Position numbers and translations under genes: made by a program. Under the pieces are notes generated by a model. The model had not been told where the DNA came from. It searched no databases and was given only the letters and a program-made list of their open reading frames with translations. A stretch of 64,000 bases of DNA from JAHBTB01 sp964451255 (GTDB lineage: Bacteria; Armatimonadota; Fimbriimonadia; Fimbriimonadales; Fimbriimonadaceae): the NCBI GenBank assembly GCA_964451255.1, contig CAYVHL010000001.1:434001-498000 (forward strand), given 5' to 3'. Below, in pieces: positions 41,574 to 49,449 of the stretch. The first letter of the stretch is position 1. Each line of letters starts with the position of its first letter.

Positions 41574-42110
41574 ATGACCACGTATGACGTCCTGTTACTG
41601 AACGCCAACTATGAGCCGCTCAACGTCTGCAACATCAGGCGGGCGGTCAGCCTGATCCTGCTCGGCAAGGCCGAGGTCATCGAAGGGTCAGACGCCGAAG
41701 TCCGCACAAGCGAAGGCGGGCTGCAGGTGCCGTCTGTGGTCAAGATGCGGTACCACGTCCGACGCCCGATCCCGAAGCTGCGCCTCTCGCGACATTCAGT
41801 CCTCGCCCGCGACAACTTCACGTGCCAATACTGCGGCGCGACCCGCGACCTGACCATCGACCACGTCGTGCCGCGCTGGATGGGCGGCCCCTGCTCTTGG
41901 GAGAACCTCGTGACGTGTTGCCGTCGTTGCAACCTCAAGAAGGGCGACAAGACCCCTCAAGGCGCGAACATGAAGCTGAAGACGACGCCCAAGCGCCCCC
42001 ACTACGTGCCGTACCTTTCGTTGCAAAAGTACATCCGCGCCATGGAGCGCGACGAGTGGCAGTTTTATCTCCCGGTCTTTGACGAGTTCACCCGGGCAGT
42101 CGTGAACTAG
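41574..42110 (+). CDS. HNH endonuclease-family protein
   Basis: The 178 residues begin TTYDVLLLNANYEPLNVCN. The HNH/zinc module at about 80-125 has CQYCGATRDLTIDHVVPRW and then ENLVTCCRRCNLKKGDKTP: two CxxC pairs and D-H-V as the first His, with downstream N. AGGAGG lies upstream of the ATG at 41574. This short HNH type occurs widely in bacteria outside restriction systems, and its biological role is not established. A methylase or helicase partner is absent, so it is not obviously a restriction enzyme. Confidence 0.88.
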   Translation: MTTYDVLLLNANYEPLNVCNIRRAVSLILLGKAEVIEGSDAEVRTSEGGLQVPSVVKMRYHVRRPIPKLRLSRHSVLARDNFTCQYCGATRDLTIDHVVPRWMGGPCSWENLVTCCRRCNLKKGDKTPQGANMKLKTTPKRPHYVPYLSLQKYIRAMERDEWQFYLPVFDEFTRAVVN

Positions 42111-42116
42111 CCTCGC

Positions 42117-42827
42117 TCACAGCACGCCCTTCGGCGGCGTCACCGTGATCTCGTCGACGACCCTGTCGGCTGGCAGTTTGACAAGATCTCGGACGATCTG
42201 CGCCACGGCCTGGGCCGTCAGCATCTCCTCTCGCGGAGGTGAGCCACTCTGAGAGTCCCACAAGGGTGTGTCGGTCGCACCCGGGAACACAGAAGTCACC
42301 CGGAGTCCCTGCGTCCGATAGCTGGCCGAAAGAGACTTGCCAAAGGCGTATGCGCCCGCCTTGCCCGCCGAATAGGCCTCCGCCCCGGGGAAGGCGGTCT
42401 GGGCAGCGATGCTGAGCACGTTGATCACCTGCCCCCTGCCTGCGTCCAGCATCTTTGGGAGCAAGGCGTGGGTGACGGATATGAGGCCGAGCAGATTGAC
42501 CCGGACCTGCTTCAAGTGCTCTTCCAACGGGGTCTCGTGGAACGGGCCGAAGTGGGCTACGCCCGCGATGTTGACGAGCACCAGTTCGCCGTCCCCCAAG
42601 GCGTCGACATGCTCCGCCAATCGGAGTCCCGTTTCCGGGTCGGCCAGATCGAGGGCGGCCGCGTCCGCCGATCCCGCCCCCAGATCAAGGCAGTCTTGGG
42701 CAAGTTCCACAAGCCTGTCCAGGTGCCTGGCGACAAGCACCAGGGAGTGGCCCTCCCTGGAAAGCGCCAGCGATGCTTCCCGCCCGATGCCGCCGCTCGC
42801 CCCAGTGACGACGATCCGTTTACTCAT
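42117..42827 (-). CDS. Short-chain dehydrogenase/reductase, possibly sepiapterin-reductase-like
   Basis: The 236 residues have the classical SDR fold: TGASGGIG (8-15), NIAGVAHFG, and the catalytic S139, Y152 and K156 (YSAGK). Its start overlaps the end of the tandem pterin-synthase gene by 8 bp, so the two are translationally coupled. In tetrahydrobiopterin synthesis the step after PTPS is sepiapterin reductase, an SDR, so that role is a reasonable hypothesis; SDR sequence alone cannot prove it. Confidence 0.85.
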   Translation of the reverse strand: MSKRIVVTGASGGIGREASLALSREGHSLVLVARHLDRLVELAQDCLDLGAGSADAAALDLADPETGLRLAEHVDALGDGELVLVNIAGVAHFGPFHETPLEEHLKQVRVNLLGLISVTHALLPKMLDAGRGQVINVLSIAAQTAFPGAEAYSAGKAGAYAFGKSLSASYRTQGLRVTSVFPGATDTPLWDSQSGSPPREEMLTAQAVAQIVRDLVKLPADRVVDEITVTPPKGVL

Positions 42828-43647
42828 CGGCGACGACCTCGAAAGCGTTTCTGGCTGTCTCGTAGAGCGTCACCTTAGCCAGGGTCGCGGGCAACTTGCC
42901 TTGCAACCGGTCAAAGATCGCCGCGACCACATTCTCACTCGTCGTCGGCCCGCCTAGCAACTCTTCGATCTCAGTGTCGAGGTTGTGGTGGTCATAGCGG
43001 TCGAGCACCTCGTGTCGGACAACGGCGTCGACCTCCTCCAAGCGGCAGACCATGCAGGACGCCGGGTCAGGGGCCCCCTTGACACTGACCTCCAGCACGT
43101 AGTTGTGGCCGTGCCCTGCCGGGTTGTGGCACTTACCATAGAGCCGAAGGTTCTCTGCTTCGGACAGCCCGTCCGCGTTCAGGCGGTGGGCGGCGGCGAA
43201 CTCATATGTGCGGGTGATCGTGACCATGGTGTCGGGGGCGTTCCATTCGGCGCGGAGTTCCGGAGTCTCCTCTAGGCGCAGGCCAACCAGTTCGGCCCCG
43301 TCCGGGAGCTTGTCGAGGACTTGACGGAAGTAGCAAAGCAGGTTTTCCAAACTGGGGACGACGCCGCGCAGACCTTCGACCTCGTCGTTCAGGCTCCGCT
43401 GGTCGAGTTTGGCGACGACGTGGTCCTGCAGGACGTCGTCGATCCGTTTGATGTTGACGACCATGCCGTTCGTCCGGTCGACCGCCCCCCGCGCGCGCAC
43501 CCAGAGCACGTAGTTGTGGCCGTGGTTGTAGGGCGACGCCCACTTTCCAAAGACCGCGCGGTTTTCCTCTGGCGTGAGAGCTTCGTTCCAATAACGGTGG
43601 CCCGCGCTGAACGCGACTCTCCTCGCCATCGTCACCTGCCGCCCCAT
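42820..43647 (-). CDS. Tandem 6-pyruvoyltetrahydropterin synthase/QueD-type protein (two PTPS domains, first one degenerate)
   Basis: The 275 residues from the ATG at 43647 (GGGGGA upstream) contain two PTPS domains. Domain 2 (about 143-275) has zinc ligands H154, H179 and H181 (AGHGHNYVLEV), catalytic C173 (GKCHNPAGHGH), D219-H220 (YDHHNLD) and E263 (LYETARN). Domain 1 (about 8-140) keeps the ligands H17, H42 and H44 (NHGHNY) and a terminal E-T, but the catalytic Cys is W36 (GKWASPYNHGH) and the catalytic His is Q83. So only domain 2 is expected to be active, with domain 1 perhaps structural. The family makes tetrahydropterin precursors of BH4, queuosine or folate. Confidence 0.85.
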   Translation of the reverse strand: MGRQVTMARRVAFSAGHRYWNEALTPEENRAVFGKWASPYNHGHNYVLWVRARGAVDRTNGMVVNIKRIDDVLQDHVVAKLDQRSLNDEVEGLRGVVPSLENLLCYFRQVLDKLPDGAELVGLRLEETPELRAEWNAPDTMVTITRTYEFAAAHRLNADGLSEAENLRLYGKCHNPAGHGHNYVLEVSVKGAPDPASCMVCRLEEVDAVVRHEVLDRYDHHNLDTEIEELLGGPTTSENVVAAIFDRLQGKLPATLAKVTLYETARNAFEVVADE

Positions 43648-43649
43648 CT

Positions 43650-44519
43650 TTATGCGTCCCCCTTGTAAGGTACGCCAAGCGCGGCGGGGGCGGCACCGCC
43701 TTTCCCCGCAAAGAGAAGCACGACGAATGCCAACACGTAGGGCAGCGCTCGCCAAGCCTGCGACGGCATACCGCCGACTTGGGCCCAAGCGCTGAACTGT
43801 GCCCAGTCCGCCGCGCCGACGAACACGGTCGCGACCGCCACCCAAACCGGTTTGAACCGCCCGAAGGTCACCATGGACAATGCGATGAAGCCTCGCCCGG
43901 AGGTCATGTTCTCCGCAAACGACCCGGCGATGCCCAAGCTCAGATAGCCACCGGCAAGTCCAGCCATGGCTGCTCCGACGGTCACAGCGGCCAATCGAAT
44001 CTTCCTCGCCGAGTACCCGGCCGCCTCCACCGCCTCAGGATATTCGCCGCATGCCCTGAGCGCCAGTCCGACCCGTGTCTTCGTCAACACCCAACCGGCG
44101 GCGACCGCCGCCACCAATCCAAGCATCAGGACGACGTCCAATCCACCGTAGAGTTTAGGAATGCTCGGAACGCTCAACAGCTTTCCCGACGCGCCGAACT
44201 GGATACGGAACAATGCGCTCGTCAACCCCATCGCAAAGAGGTTCACGGCCGTCCCGACGACCACTTGGTCGGCCGCGAGCCAGATGGTGAAGTATGCCTG
44301 CGCTAGCCCGAGCACGATAGCCGCGCCAGTCCCCACCGCCAGCCCGACCCAGGGGCTACCGGTCACGAGGCTCGTGACCACCGCAGCGTAGGACGCGGCC
44401 AGCATCATGCCTTCGATCCCGACGTTGAGGACACCCGCCTTCTGGCCCACCGTCTCGCCCGTGGCGGCCAGGCCGATCGGCGTAGCAAACCGGAGGATGT
44501 TGACTACCGTCTCGATCAT
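43650..44519 (-). CDS. Nucleoside-type ABC transporter permease 2 (BMP family transporter)
   Basis: The 289 residues are strongly hydrophobic with eight or nine helices and the family signatures FATPIGLAATGETVGQKAGVLNVGIEGMML (split at 11-40), VGTAVNLFAMGLTSALF and IALSMVTFGRFKPVWV. It resembles the NupQ/RnsD-type permeases of BMP-dependent nucleoside importers. The ATG at 44519 overlaps the upstream permease stop (ATGA). The PTPS gene starts 3 bp downstream. Confidence 0.9.
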   Translation of the reverse strand: MIETVVNILRFATPIGLAATGETVGQKAGVLNVGIEGMMLAASYAAVVTSLVTGSPWVGLAVGTGAAIVLGLAQAYFTIWLAADQVVVGTAVNLFAMGLTSALFRIQFGASGKLLSVPSIPKLYGGLDVVLMLGLVAAVAAGWVLTKTRVGLALRACGEYPEAVEAAGYSARKIRLAAVTVGAAMAGLAGGYLSLGIAGSFAENMTSGRGFIALSMVTFGRFKPVWVAVATVFVGAADWAQFSAWAQVGGMPSQAWRALPYVLAFVVLLFAGKGGAAPAALGVPYKGDA

Positions 44520-45532
44520 GCCGTCACCTCCTCCTGGGCACGTCGCTTGGTGGCCATCACCCGCCCCAATGCGAGAAACGCCAAGACTGCAGTGGCCTGC
44601 ACCACAACCACGACCGTGTTCCCGATCGGCGTGTACCGAGTCAAGTTCTCCGTGCCCGCGAACAGAGCGCCAAAGTAGAGGGCGGAGACCCCGACCCACA
44701 TCGGTTCCAGCCCGCCGAGAAGGGCCACAGGTATGGCGAGGAACCCCCAGTTCTGGCTGAAGCCGTCGCTGATGTTGCCCGTCACTCCGGCGAGGTCCAC
44801 TGCGCCCGCCAACCCGCAGAGTCCGCCAGACACCCCCATCGCCAGCCACTGGACCTGGTCGAGGGGCAACCGTTCGGTACGTGCCAGCCTTGGGTTCGCG
44901 CCGACGACGCGCAGCATCAATCCCTGCCTCGTGTGGGCTAGGAACACCCACACGGCGACGACCGCGACAAGCGCGACGAAGATCCCGCTATGGAGGCTCG
45001 TCCCCCGGACGAGTTGGAGCAGCATCGCCGCGTTGGGCAGCGTGGCCGACATCGGCCGGACGTGGGTCGGCTCCTGCAACGGTCCGCGCACGGCGTAGGC
45101 GACCAACTCGATGGCGACGAAGTTCAGGAGGATCGTCGAGACCACAAGCTGGACGCCGCGCTTTACCCATGCCCAACTCGCCACCGCCGCCCACCCAGCT
45201 CCGCCTACGACACCTCCGACGAGCAAGACGGGGGCCCAAAGAATGAGTGGCACCGCCCACATGACGGAGGCCAAGGCTGCCGCGACGAGAGCCCCGACCA
45301 GGTACTGCCCTTCGCCTCCGATGTTGTACATCCCCGCCCGCCACGCTACGGTGATGCCCAGAGAAGTCAGGCAGAGCGGCGTCGCGCGGGTGAGGGTCGT
45401 CGGCCAACCATAGGGCGAGCTGAGCGATCCTTGGACGATCAGCCCTAATGACCGAGGCACGTCCAATCCGAAGGCGGCCAGTGTCAGGGCCAAGATCAGC
45501 ACCATCCCGATGAGGGAGACCAGGAACTTCAC
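44516..45532 (-). CDS. Nucleoside-type ABC transporter permease 1 (BMP family transporter)
   Basis: The 338-residue polytopic permease has the companion signature LTRATPLCLTSLGITVAWRAGMYNIGGEGQYLVGAL (split at 47-82), LVVSTILLNFVAIELVAYAV, and later GFSQNWGFLAIPVALLGGL, typical of NupP/RnsC/YufP-type subunits. Its ATG overlaps the ATPase stop, so the transporter genes form one coupled operon: BMP, ATPase, permease, permease. Confidence 0.92.
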   Translation of the reverse strand: MKFLVSLIGMVLILALTLAAFGLDVPRSLGLIVQGSLSSPYGWPTTLTRATPLCLTSLGITVAWRAGMYNIGGEGQYLVGALVAAALASVMWAVPLILWAPVLLVGGVVGGAGWAAVASWAWVKRGVQLVVSTILLNFVAIELVAYAVRGPLQEPTHVRPMSATLPNAAMLLQLVRGTSLHSGIFVALVAVVAVWVFLAHTRQGLMLRVVGANPRLARTERLPLDQVQWLAMGVSGGLCGLAGAVDLAGVTGNISDGFSQNWGFLAIPVALLGGLEPMWVGVSALYFGALFAGTENLTRYTPIGNTVVVVVQATAVLAFLALGRVMATKRRAQEEVTA

Positions 45533-46965
45533 CCTCCGCCACCCCCGACAGTCTCGGAGAACCTACCCCTTGACATATAGACCTTACGATCGCTGAGCAG
45601 GTCCAGCTCGTCCAGGTCGGTCGTGAACACCACCACCGCCGCCCCGTCGGCCGCGGCGCGACGCAAGACCGTGTGGACGAAGTCGGTCGCTCGAACGTCC
45701 AAGCCGCGGGTCGGGTTCATCGCGACCAGTAGTTCCGGGCTCTGGCTCATCGCCCGGCTGACGACGACCTTCTGCTGGTTGCCTCCCGAGAGGCTGCCGG
45801 CCGGCTCGTTCGTGCTCGTCGCCTTGATCTCGTACTCCTTGACCAGTCCCAAGGCCACGTCACCCGCCTTACCCGGCAATAGAAACGGCCCCTTCACGAT
45901 CCTTGGATCATCAAGCATCCCGACCGTCATGTTTTCCTGAACCGACAGGTCAAGGGCCAAACCGTCGTGTCGTCGATCCTGAGGGATGTAGCCGACCTTC
46001 TGTGGCCTCTGCACCTGCCCTGCCGACGCGGCCCGGATGCCGACAAGCGCCTCGGCCAGTTCCAGTTGCCCGTTTCCATCGACACCTCCGATCCCGAAGA
46101 CTTCGCCCGCCCTACACTCCATGCTCAAGCCGTCGACCGCCGGGTTGCCACGGTCGCCGAGGACGCATAGACCTCGCACTGAGAGCACCACCGGCCCACT
46201 ACCCACCGAAAATGCCAGATCGAGAGGAGGGCGCTCGCCTACCATCCAGGTCTCCAGTTGCTTGGCATCAACCTCCGACGCCTCGGCCTCTGCGACCTTG
46301 TGACCGCGCCTCAGGACGACCACGCGGTCGGCCACCGCCAATACTTCGGCGAGTTTGTGCGCGATGAGAATGACCGTCCTACCTTCATCTGCAAGCTGCC
46401 TAAGGACTCGGAAGAGATCGGCGACTTCAGACGGGGACAACACGGCGGTGGGCTCGTCCAGGATCAGGACCCTCGAATCCAGAGCCAAGGCTTTGAGTAT
46501 CTCAATGCGTTGCTGCACACCGACCGGCGTCTGACCCGCCAGTTCGTCCAAGGGCAGGCTCCAACCGAGTCTCTGCGCCCACGACACGGCTCGTCGGACC
46601 AAGGCGTCCGTGTCATAAGGCCCGATAAGGGCCCCCATCGTCGCCAGGACGATGTTCTCCCTTGCCGTGAACTCGGGCACAAGCATGAAATGTTGGTGGA
46701 CCAAGTGCAGCCCGAGCCTCCGAATCTCACGGGCTGCTCCGAGGGGCAGAGACTTCCCATCGAAGGTCACTGAGCCTTTGTCGGGCCGGAGGAACCCGGC
46801 AAGCACCGACATGAGAGTGGACTTTCCGGCTCCATTCTCGCCAAGAACAGCGTGGATCCGGCCTGGGGCAAAGTCGACGTCAAGATCAACCAGGGCGCGA
46901 ACGGGGCCAAACGACACCGAGACCCCACGGGCTTCAAGCCGGGCAGATTTCTCCGGCGCCTCCAC
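45529..46965 (-). CDS. Nucleoside-type ABC transporter, double ATP-binding protein
   Basis: The 478 residues carry two nucleotide-binding domains. The first has GENGAGKST, HQHFMLVPEFTARENIVL and ILDEPTAVLS, with TPVGVQQRIEI in place of LSGGQ, which is usual for this family. The second has a degenerate Walker A (IGGVDGNGQLELAEAL) and a good signature, SLSGGNQQKVVVSRAM. This matches the RfuB/NupO/YufO-type ATPases serving BMP-family nucleoside importers. It starts 4 bp after the BMP gene. Confidence 0.93.
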   Translation of the reverse strand: MEAPEKSARLEARGVSVSFGPVRALVDLDVDFAPGRIHAVLGENGAGKSTLMSVLAGFLRPDKGSVTFDGKSLPLGAAREIRRLGLHLVHQHFMLVPEFTARENIVLATMGALIGPYDTDALVRRAVSWAQRLGWSLPLDELAGQTPVGVQQRIEILKALALDSRVLILDEPTAVLSPSEVADLFRVLRQLADEGRTVILIAHKLAEVLAVADRVVVLRRGHKVAEAEASEVDAKQLETWMVGERPPLDLAFSVGSGPVVLSVRGLCVLGDRGNPAVDGLSMECRAGEVFGIGGVDGNGQLELAEALVGIRAASAGQVQRPQKVGYIPQDRRHDGLALDLSVQENMTVGMLDDPRIVKGPFLLPGKAGDVALGLVKEYEIKATSTNEPAGSLSGGNQQKVVVSRAMSQSPELLVAMNPTRGLDVRATDFVHTVLRRAAADGAAVVVFTTDLDELDLLSDRKVYMSRGRFSETVGGGGG

Positions 46966-46968
46966 GAG

Positions 46969-47988
46969 TTATAGTTTGTCCATCGGGACCTTGACACTGC
47001 CCATGATGATTCCAAGGCTGGTCTGGTCAACCTTCTCCCGAACCGAGGCAGGCACTTTGACCGCCAGCTTAGGATTGAACTTGAACTCGATCGCATTCTT
47101 GTCCATGCCGAATGTGGTGACCTCTCCGGTGTACTTGCCGTCCTTGACCTTCTTGGCCAAATCGAGGAATGCAGGCTTGGCGACGATCACCGCCGAAGCG
47201 AGCACCACGCCGCTGGCGTTGTCGTTCTGATCCAGGTTCGCGCCAAACGCGTACACACCCTTCTCCTTGCACGCGTCAAAGACTCCTTGGGCGGCGGCGT
47301 TCGCCTGGTGGATGACCATGTCGGCGCCCTGGGATATCGCGCTGAGCGTAGCCTGCTTGGCTTTGGCGACGTCTTGACCGTCTCCGGTGAAGGTCTCAAT
47401 GACGTTCACGTTGGGATCGACCGCCTTCGCGCCCGCTTCAAACGCCTTGAACGTCGACTGGATGGACGGGACCTCGTCGCCGCCGATCATGGCCACGACA
47501 TGGCTCTTGCTCATGAGGGCGGCGGTCATCCCGGCGAGATAAAAGCCTTGTTCCAGGGCGAAGCGGAAACAGCCGACGTTTTTGGCCGTCTCGTTGCCCG
47601 AACTGCTGACGAACACCGTGTCTGGGAACTCCTTCGCCACCTCGATGGCGGGCGCGTTGTACTCGTAGCCGTGGCCGATGACGAGGTTGTAGCCTTGTTG
47701 GGCGTAGGAGCGCATGGCGTCCTTGATCTGGGCGTCCTTGGCCTCCTGGTTGTTCACCTCCGCCCCCAGGTCGCTCTTGATCGCCTGCAGACCGTCGTAG
47801 GCCAAAGCGCTCCATCCCGAGTCGCTCACCGGGCCAGGAGTCAGCAGTGCGACCTTGAGGTGCTCGATCTTCTTCGGGCCGGACGCCGCCGGAGCTTCTG
47901 CTGTCTTTGACGGCGCCTGCGTGCCACCCGAACAACCAATGAGCCCGAGGCATCCGACTGCGGCGGCCAAGAAGAGGCTTTTCACCAT
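46969..47988 (-). CDS. BMP-family substrate-binding lipoprotein (nucleoside uptake)
   Basis: The 339 residues begin with a lipoprotein signal (LIGC at C19, followed by a Ser/Pro-rich linker). The BMP fold follows: KVALLTPGPVSDSGWSALAY, QQGYNLVIGHGYEYNAPAI, VFVSSSGNETAKNVGCF, VAMIGGDEVPSIQSTFKAF and ADMVIHQANAAAQGVFDA. In characterised systems these proteins bind purine nucleosides. It leads a minus-strand operon of six genes that ends with PTPS and SDR, suggesting a link between nucleoside import and pterin synthesis from GTP. Confidence 0.92.
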   Translation of the reverse strand: MVKSLFLAAAVGCLGLIGCSGGTQAPSKTAEAPAASGPKKIEHLKVALLTPGPVSDSGWSALAYDGLQAIKSDLGAEVNNQEAKDAQIKDAMRSYAQQGYNLVIGHGYEYNAPAIEVAKEFPDTVFVSSSGNETAKNVGCFRFALEQGFYLAGMTAALMSKSHVVAMIGGDEVPSIQSTFKAFEAGAKAVDPNVNVIETFTGDGQDVAKAKQATLSAISQGADMVIHQANAAAQGVFDACKEKGVYAFGANLDQNDNASGVVLASAVIVAKPAFLDLAKKVKDGKYTGEVTTFGMDKNAIEFKFNPKLAVKVPASVREKVDQTSLGIIMGSVKVPMDKL

Positions 47989-48073
47989 AACCGCATTCTA
48001 CGTCGCCGAGAGCCCTCCCGCACCGGGCCAAGTCCGTGAGACTGTTCTAAGCCAGTGGTAACTTCTGCCCGAA

Positions 48074-49420
48074 TTGACCGACGACGCCCCTCTGCCGGGA
48101 CGCGTCACGATGCGCCAAGTCTGGACTCTCTACTTCCCGCTCGCCGCATCGTGGTTTTTCATGTCCGTCGAGACCCCGGTCTCAAACTTCATCCTGTCAC
48201 TGCACCGTGACCCCACGCTCGCCACAGCCGCGTTTCTCCCGATGATGGCGATGTGCATGCTCGTCGAGAGCCCGGTCATCGACCTTCTGACGACATCGAC
48301 GACACTTGGCGCGCTCAAAGGCGCTTACCCCGTCCTCCGCCGGTACGCCCGGCTGTGCTGTTTGGCCGTGACACTGGTCCACGCGGCGGTCGTGTTCACG
48401 CCGCTCTATTGGGTTCTGACGAGAGGAGTCCTCAAGCTGGAGGCAGACGTCGCCGAGACCGCACATGTGCCGATGATGATCATGACGGTCTGGGCAGGTT
48501 TCGTCGGGTGGCGCCGGTTCCTCCAGGGGCTCATGATCCGCCGGGGCGAGACCAAGCGGATCGGCTTCGGCACCCTGTTGCGGGTAGTCACAGTCGTCGC
48601 CAGCGGGACGATCCTGACTTTCGCCACCCGACTGCCTGGTCTGGTGATCGTCGCCATCGGGCTGCTAGCCAGCGTGGTCGCCGAGTGCACCTATATCTTC
48701 TGGGCGAGCAAGCCCACGGTCGCCGTTTTTGAAGCCGTCCAGCACGGTGGAGACGACGAGGTCGATATTGGGCGTGTCTTCCGGTTCCACATGCCGCTTT
48801 TCGGGACGATGCTCGTCATCATGAGCATGTCGCTCGTTGTGACCGGAGCCCTGGGCAGATCGTTGGACTCCGTCGTGTCACTTGCGGCATGGCAGTTGGC
48901 CTCTTCCACAGCCTGGGTGTTCCGAACCGTCAATTTCGCCCTCCCCGAGGTGATCATCGCCCGCTTCGAAGACGGCCTCAACGCCAAGGTCTTTTTCCGC
49001 TTCGCCACGATAGTCGGCGGTGTCTGCACGGCGGTCTTGGGCGTGTCCGTCCTGTTCGGTTGGCAGACCTTGTTCTTTGATCGGGTCTACCATGCCGAAC
49101 GCATAGTCAACACGGCTGCTTCCCTAGGCTTCGCCCTCTGCATTCTCATGCCGCTACTGAGCGCTTGGCTCTCCTATTGCCGAGCCGCGTTGACGGCCCG
49201 CCACGACACCGGCTCGCGGTTCTGGGCGATAATCGTCGACCTCGCCGTCCTCTGCGTCATGCTCCAGATGGGGTTGCTCATGAAGTGGCCCGGTGTGGTG
49301 AACACAGCGGTCGCGATGACCACGGCGCTGATTGCCGAGGTCGGATTCCTCTCGATGCGATGGCGTCGGTCCATCGCCTTGAAACCTCTCGACACGGGTC
49401 TGGCCCACGTCGAGACATGA
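48074..49420 (+). CDS. Polytopic membrane protein, MATE/Wzx-like (MOP superfamily?)
   Basis: The roughly 448 residues have about 12 hydrophobic segments arranged in two related halves. Segments include VWTLYFPLAASWFFMSVETP, FLPMMAMCMLVESPVIDLL and, at the start of the second half, FRFHMPLFGTMLVIMSMSL, which resembles MATE/progressive-ankylosis-type transporters. The substrate is unknown. The TTG at 48074 has no Shine-Dalgarno; an ATG at 48110 with GGGA upstream may be the true start. It overlaps the GH26-like gene region by a few bases if that gene starts at 49417. Confidence 0.7.
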   Translation: MTDDAPLPGRVTMRQVWTLYFPLAASWFFMSVETPVSNFILSLHRDPTLATAAFLPMMAMCMLVESPVIDLLTTSTTLGALKGAYPVLRRYARLCCLAVTLVHAAVVFTPLYWVLTRGVLKLEADVAETAHVPMMIMTVWAGFVGWRRFLQGLMIRRGETKRIGFGTLLRVVTVVASGTILTFATRLPGLVIVAIGLLASVVAECTYIFWASKPTVAVFEAVQHGGDDEVDIGRVFRFHMPLFGTMLVIMSMSLVVTGALGRSLDSVVSLAAWQLASSTAWVFRTVNFALPEVIIARFEDGLNAKVFFRFATIVGGVCTAVLGVSVLFGWQTLFFDRVYHAERIVNTAASLGFALCILMPLLSAWLSYCRAALTARHDTGSRFWAIIVDLAVLCVMLQMGLLMKWPGVVNTAVAMTTALIAEVGFLSMRWRRSIALKPLDTGLAHVET

Positions 49421-49449
49421 ACCCGACCGGCAGGTATAACCAGGTCTCC

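Noticed and set aside
41412..42110. HEARO/OMEGA-type RNA-guided HNH system
   Set aside because: The HNH protein is 178 residues without a RuvC-like domain, and no guide-like repeat or transposon ends are visible, so the RNA upstream is treated as a leader candidate only.
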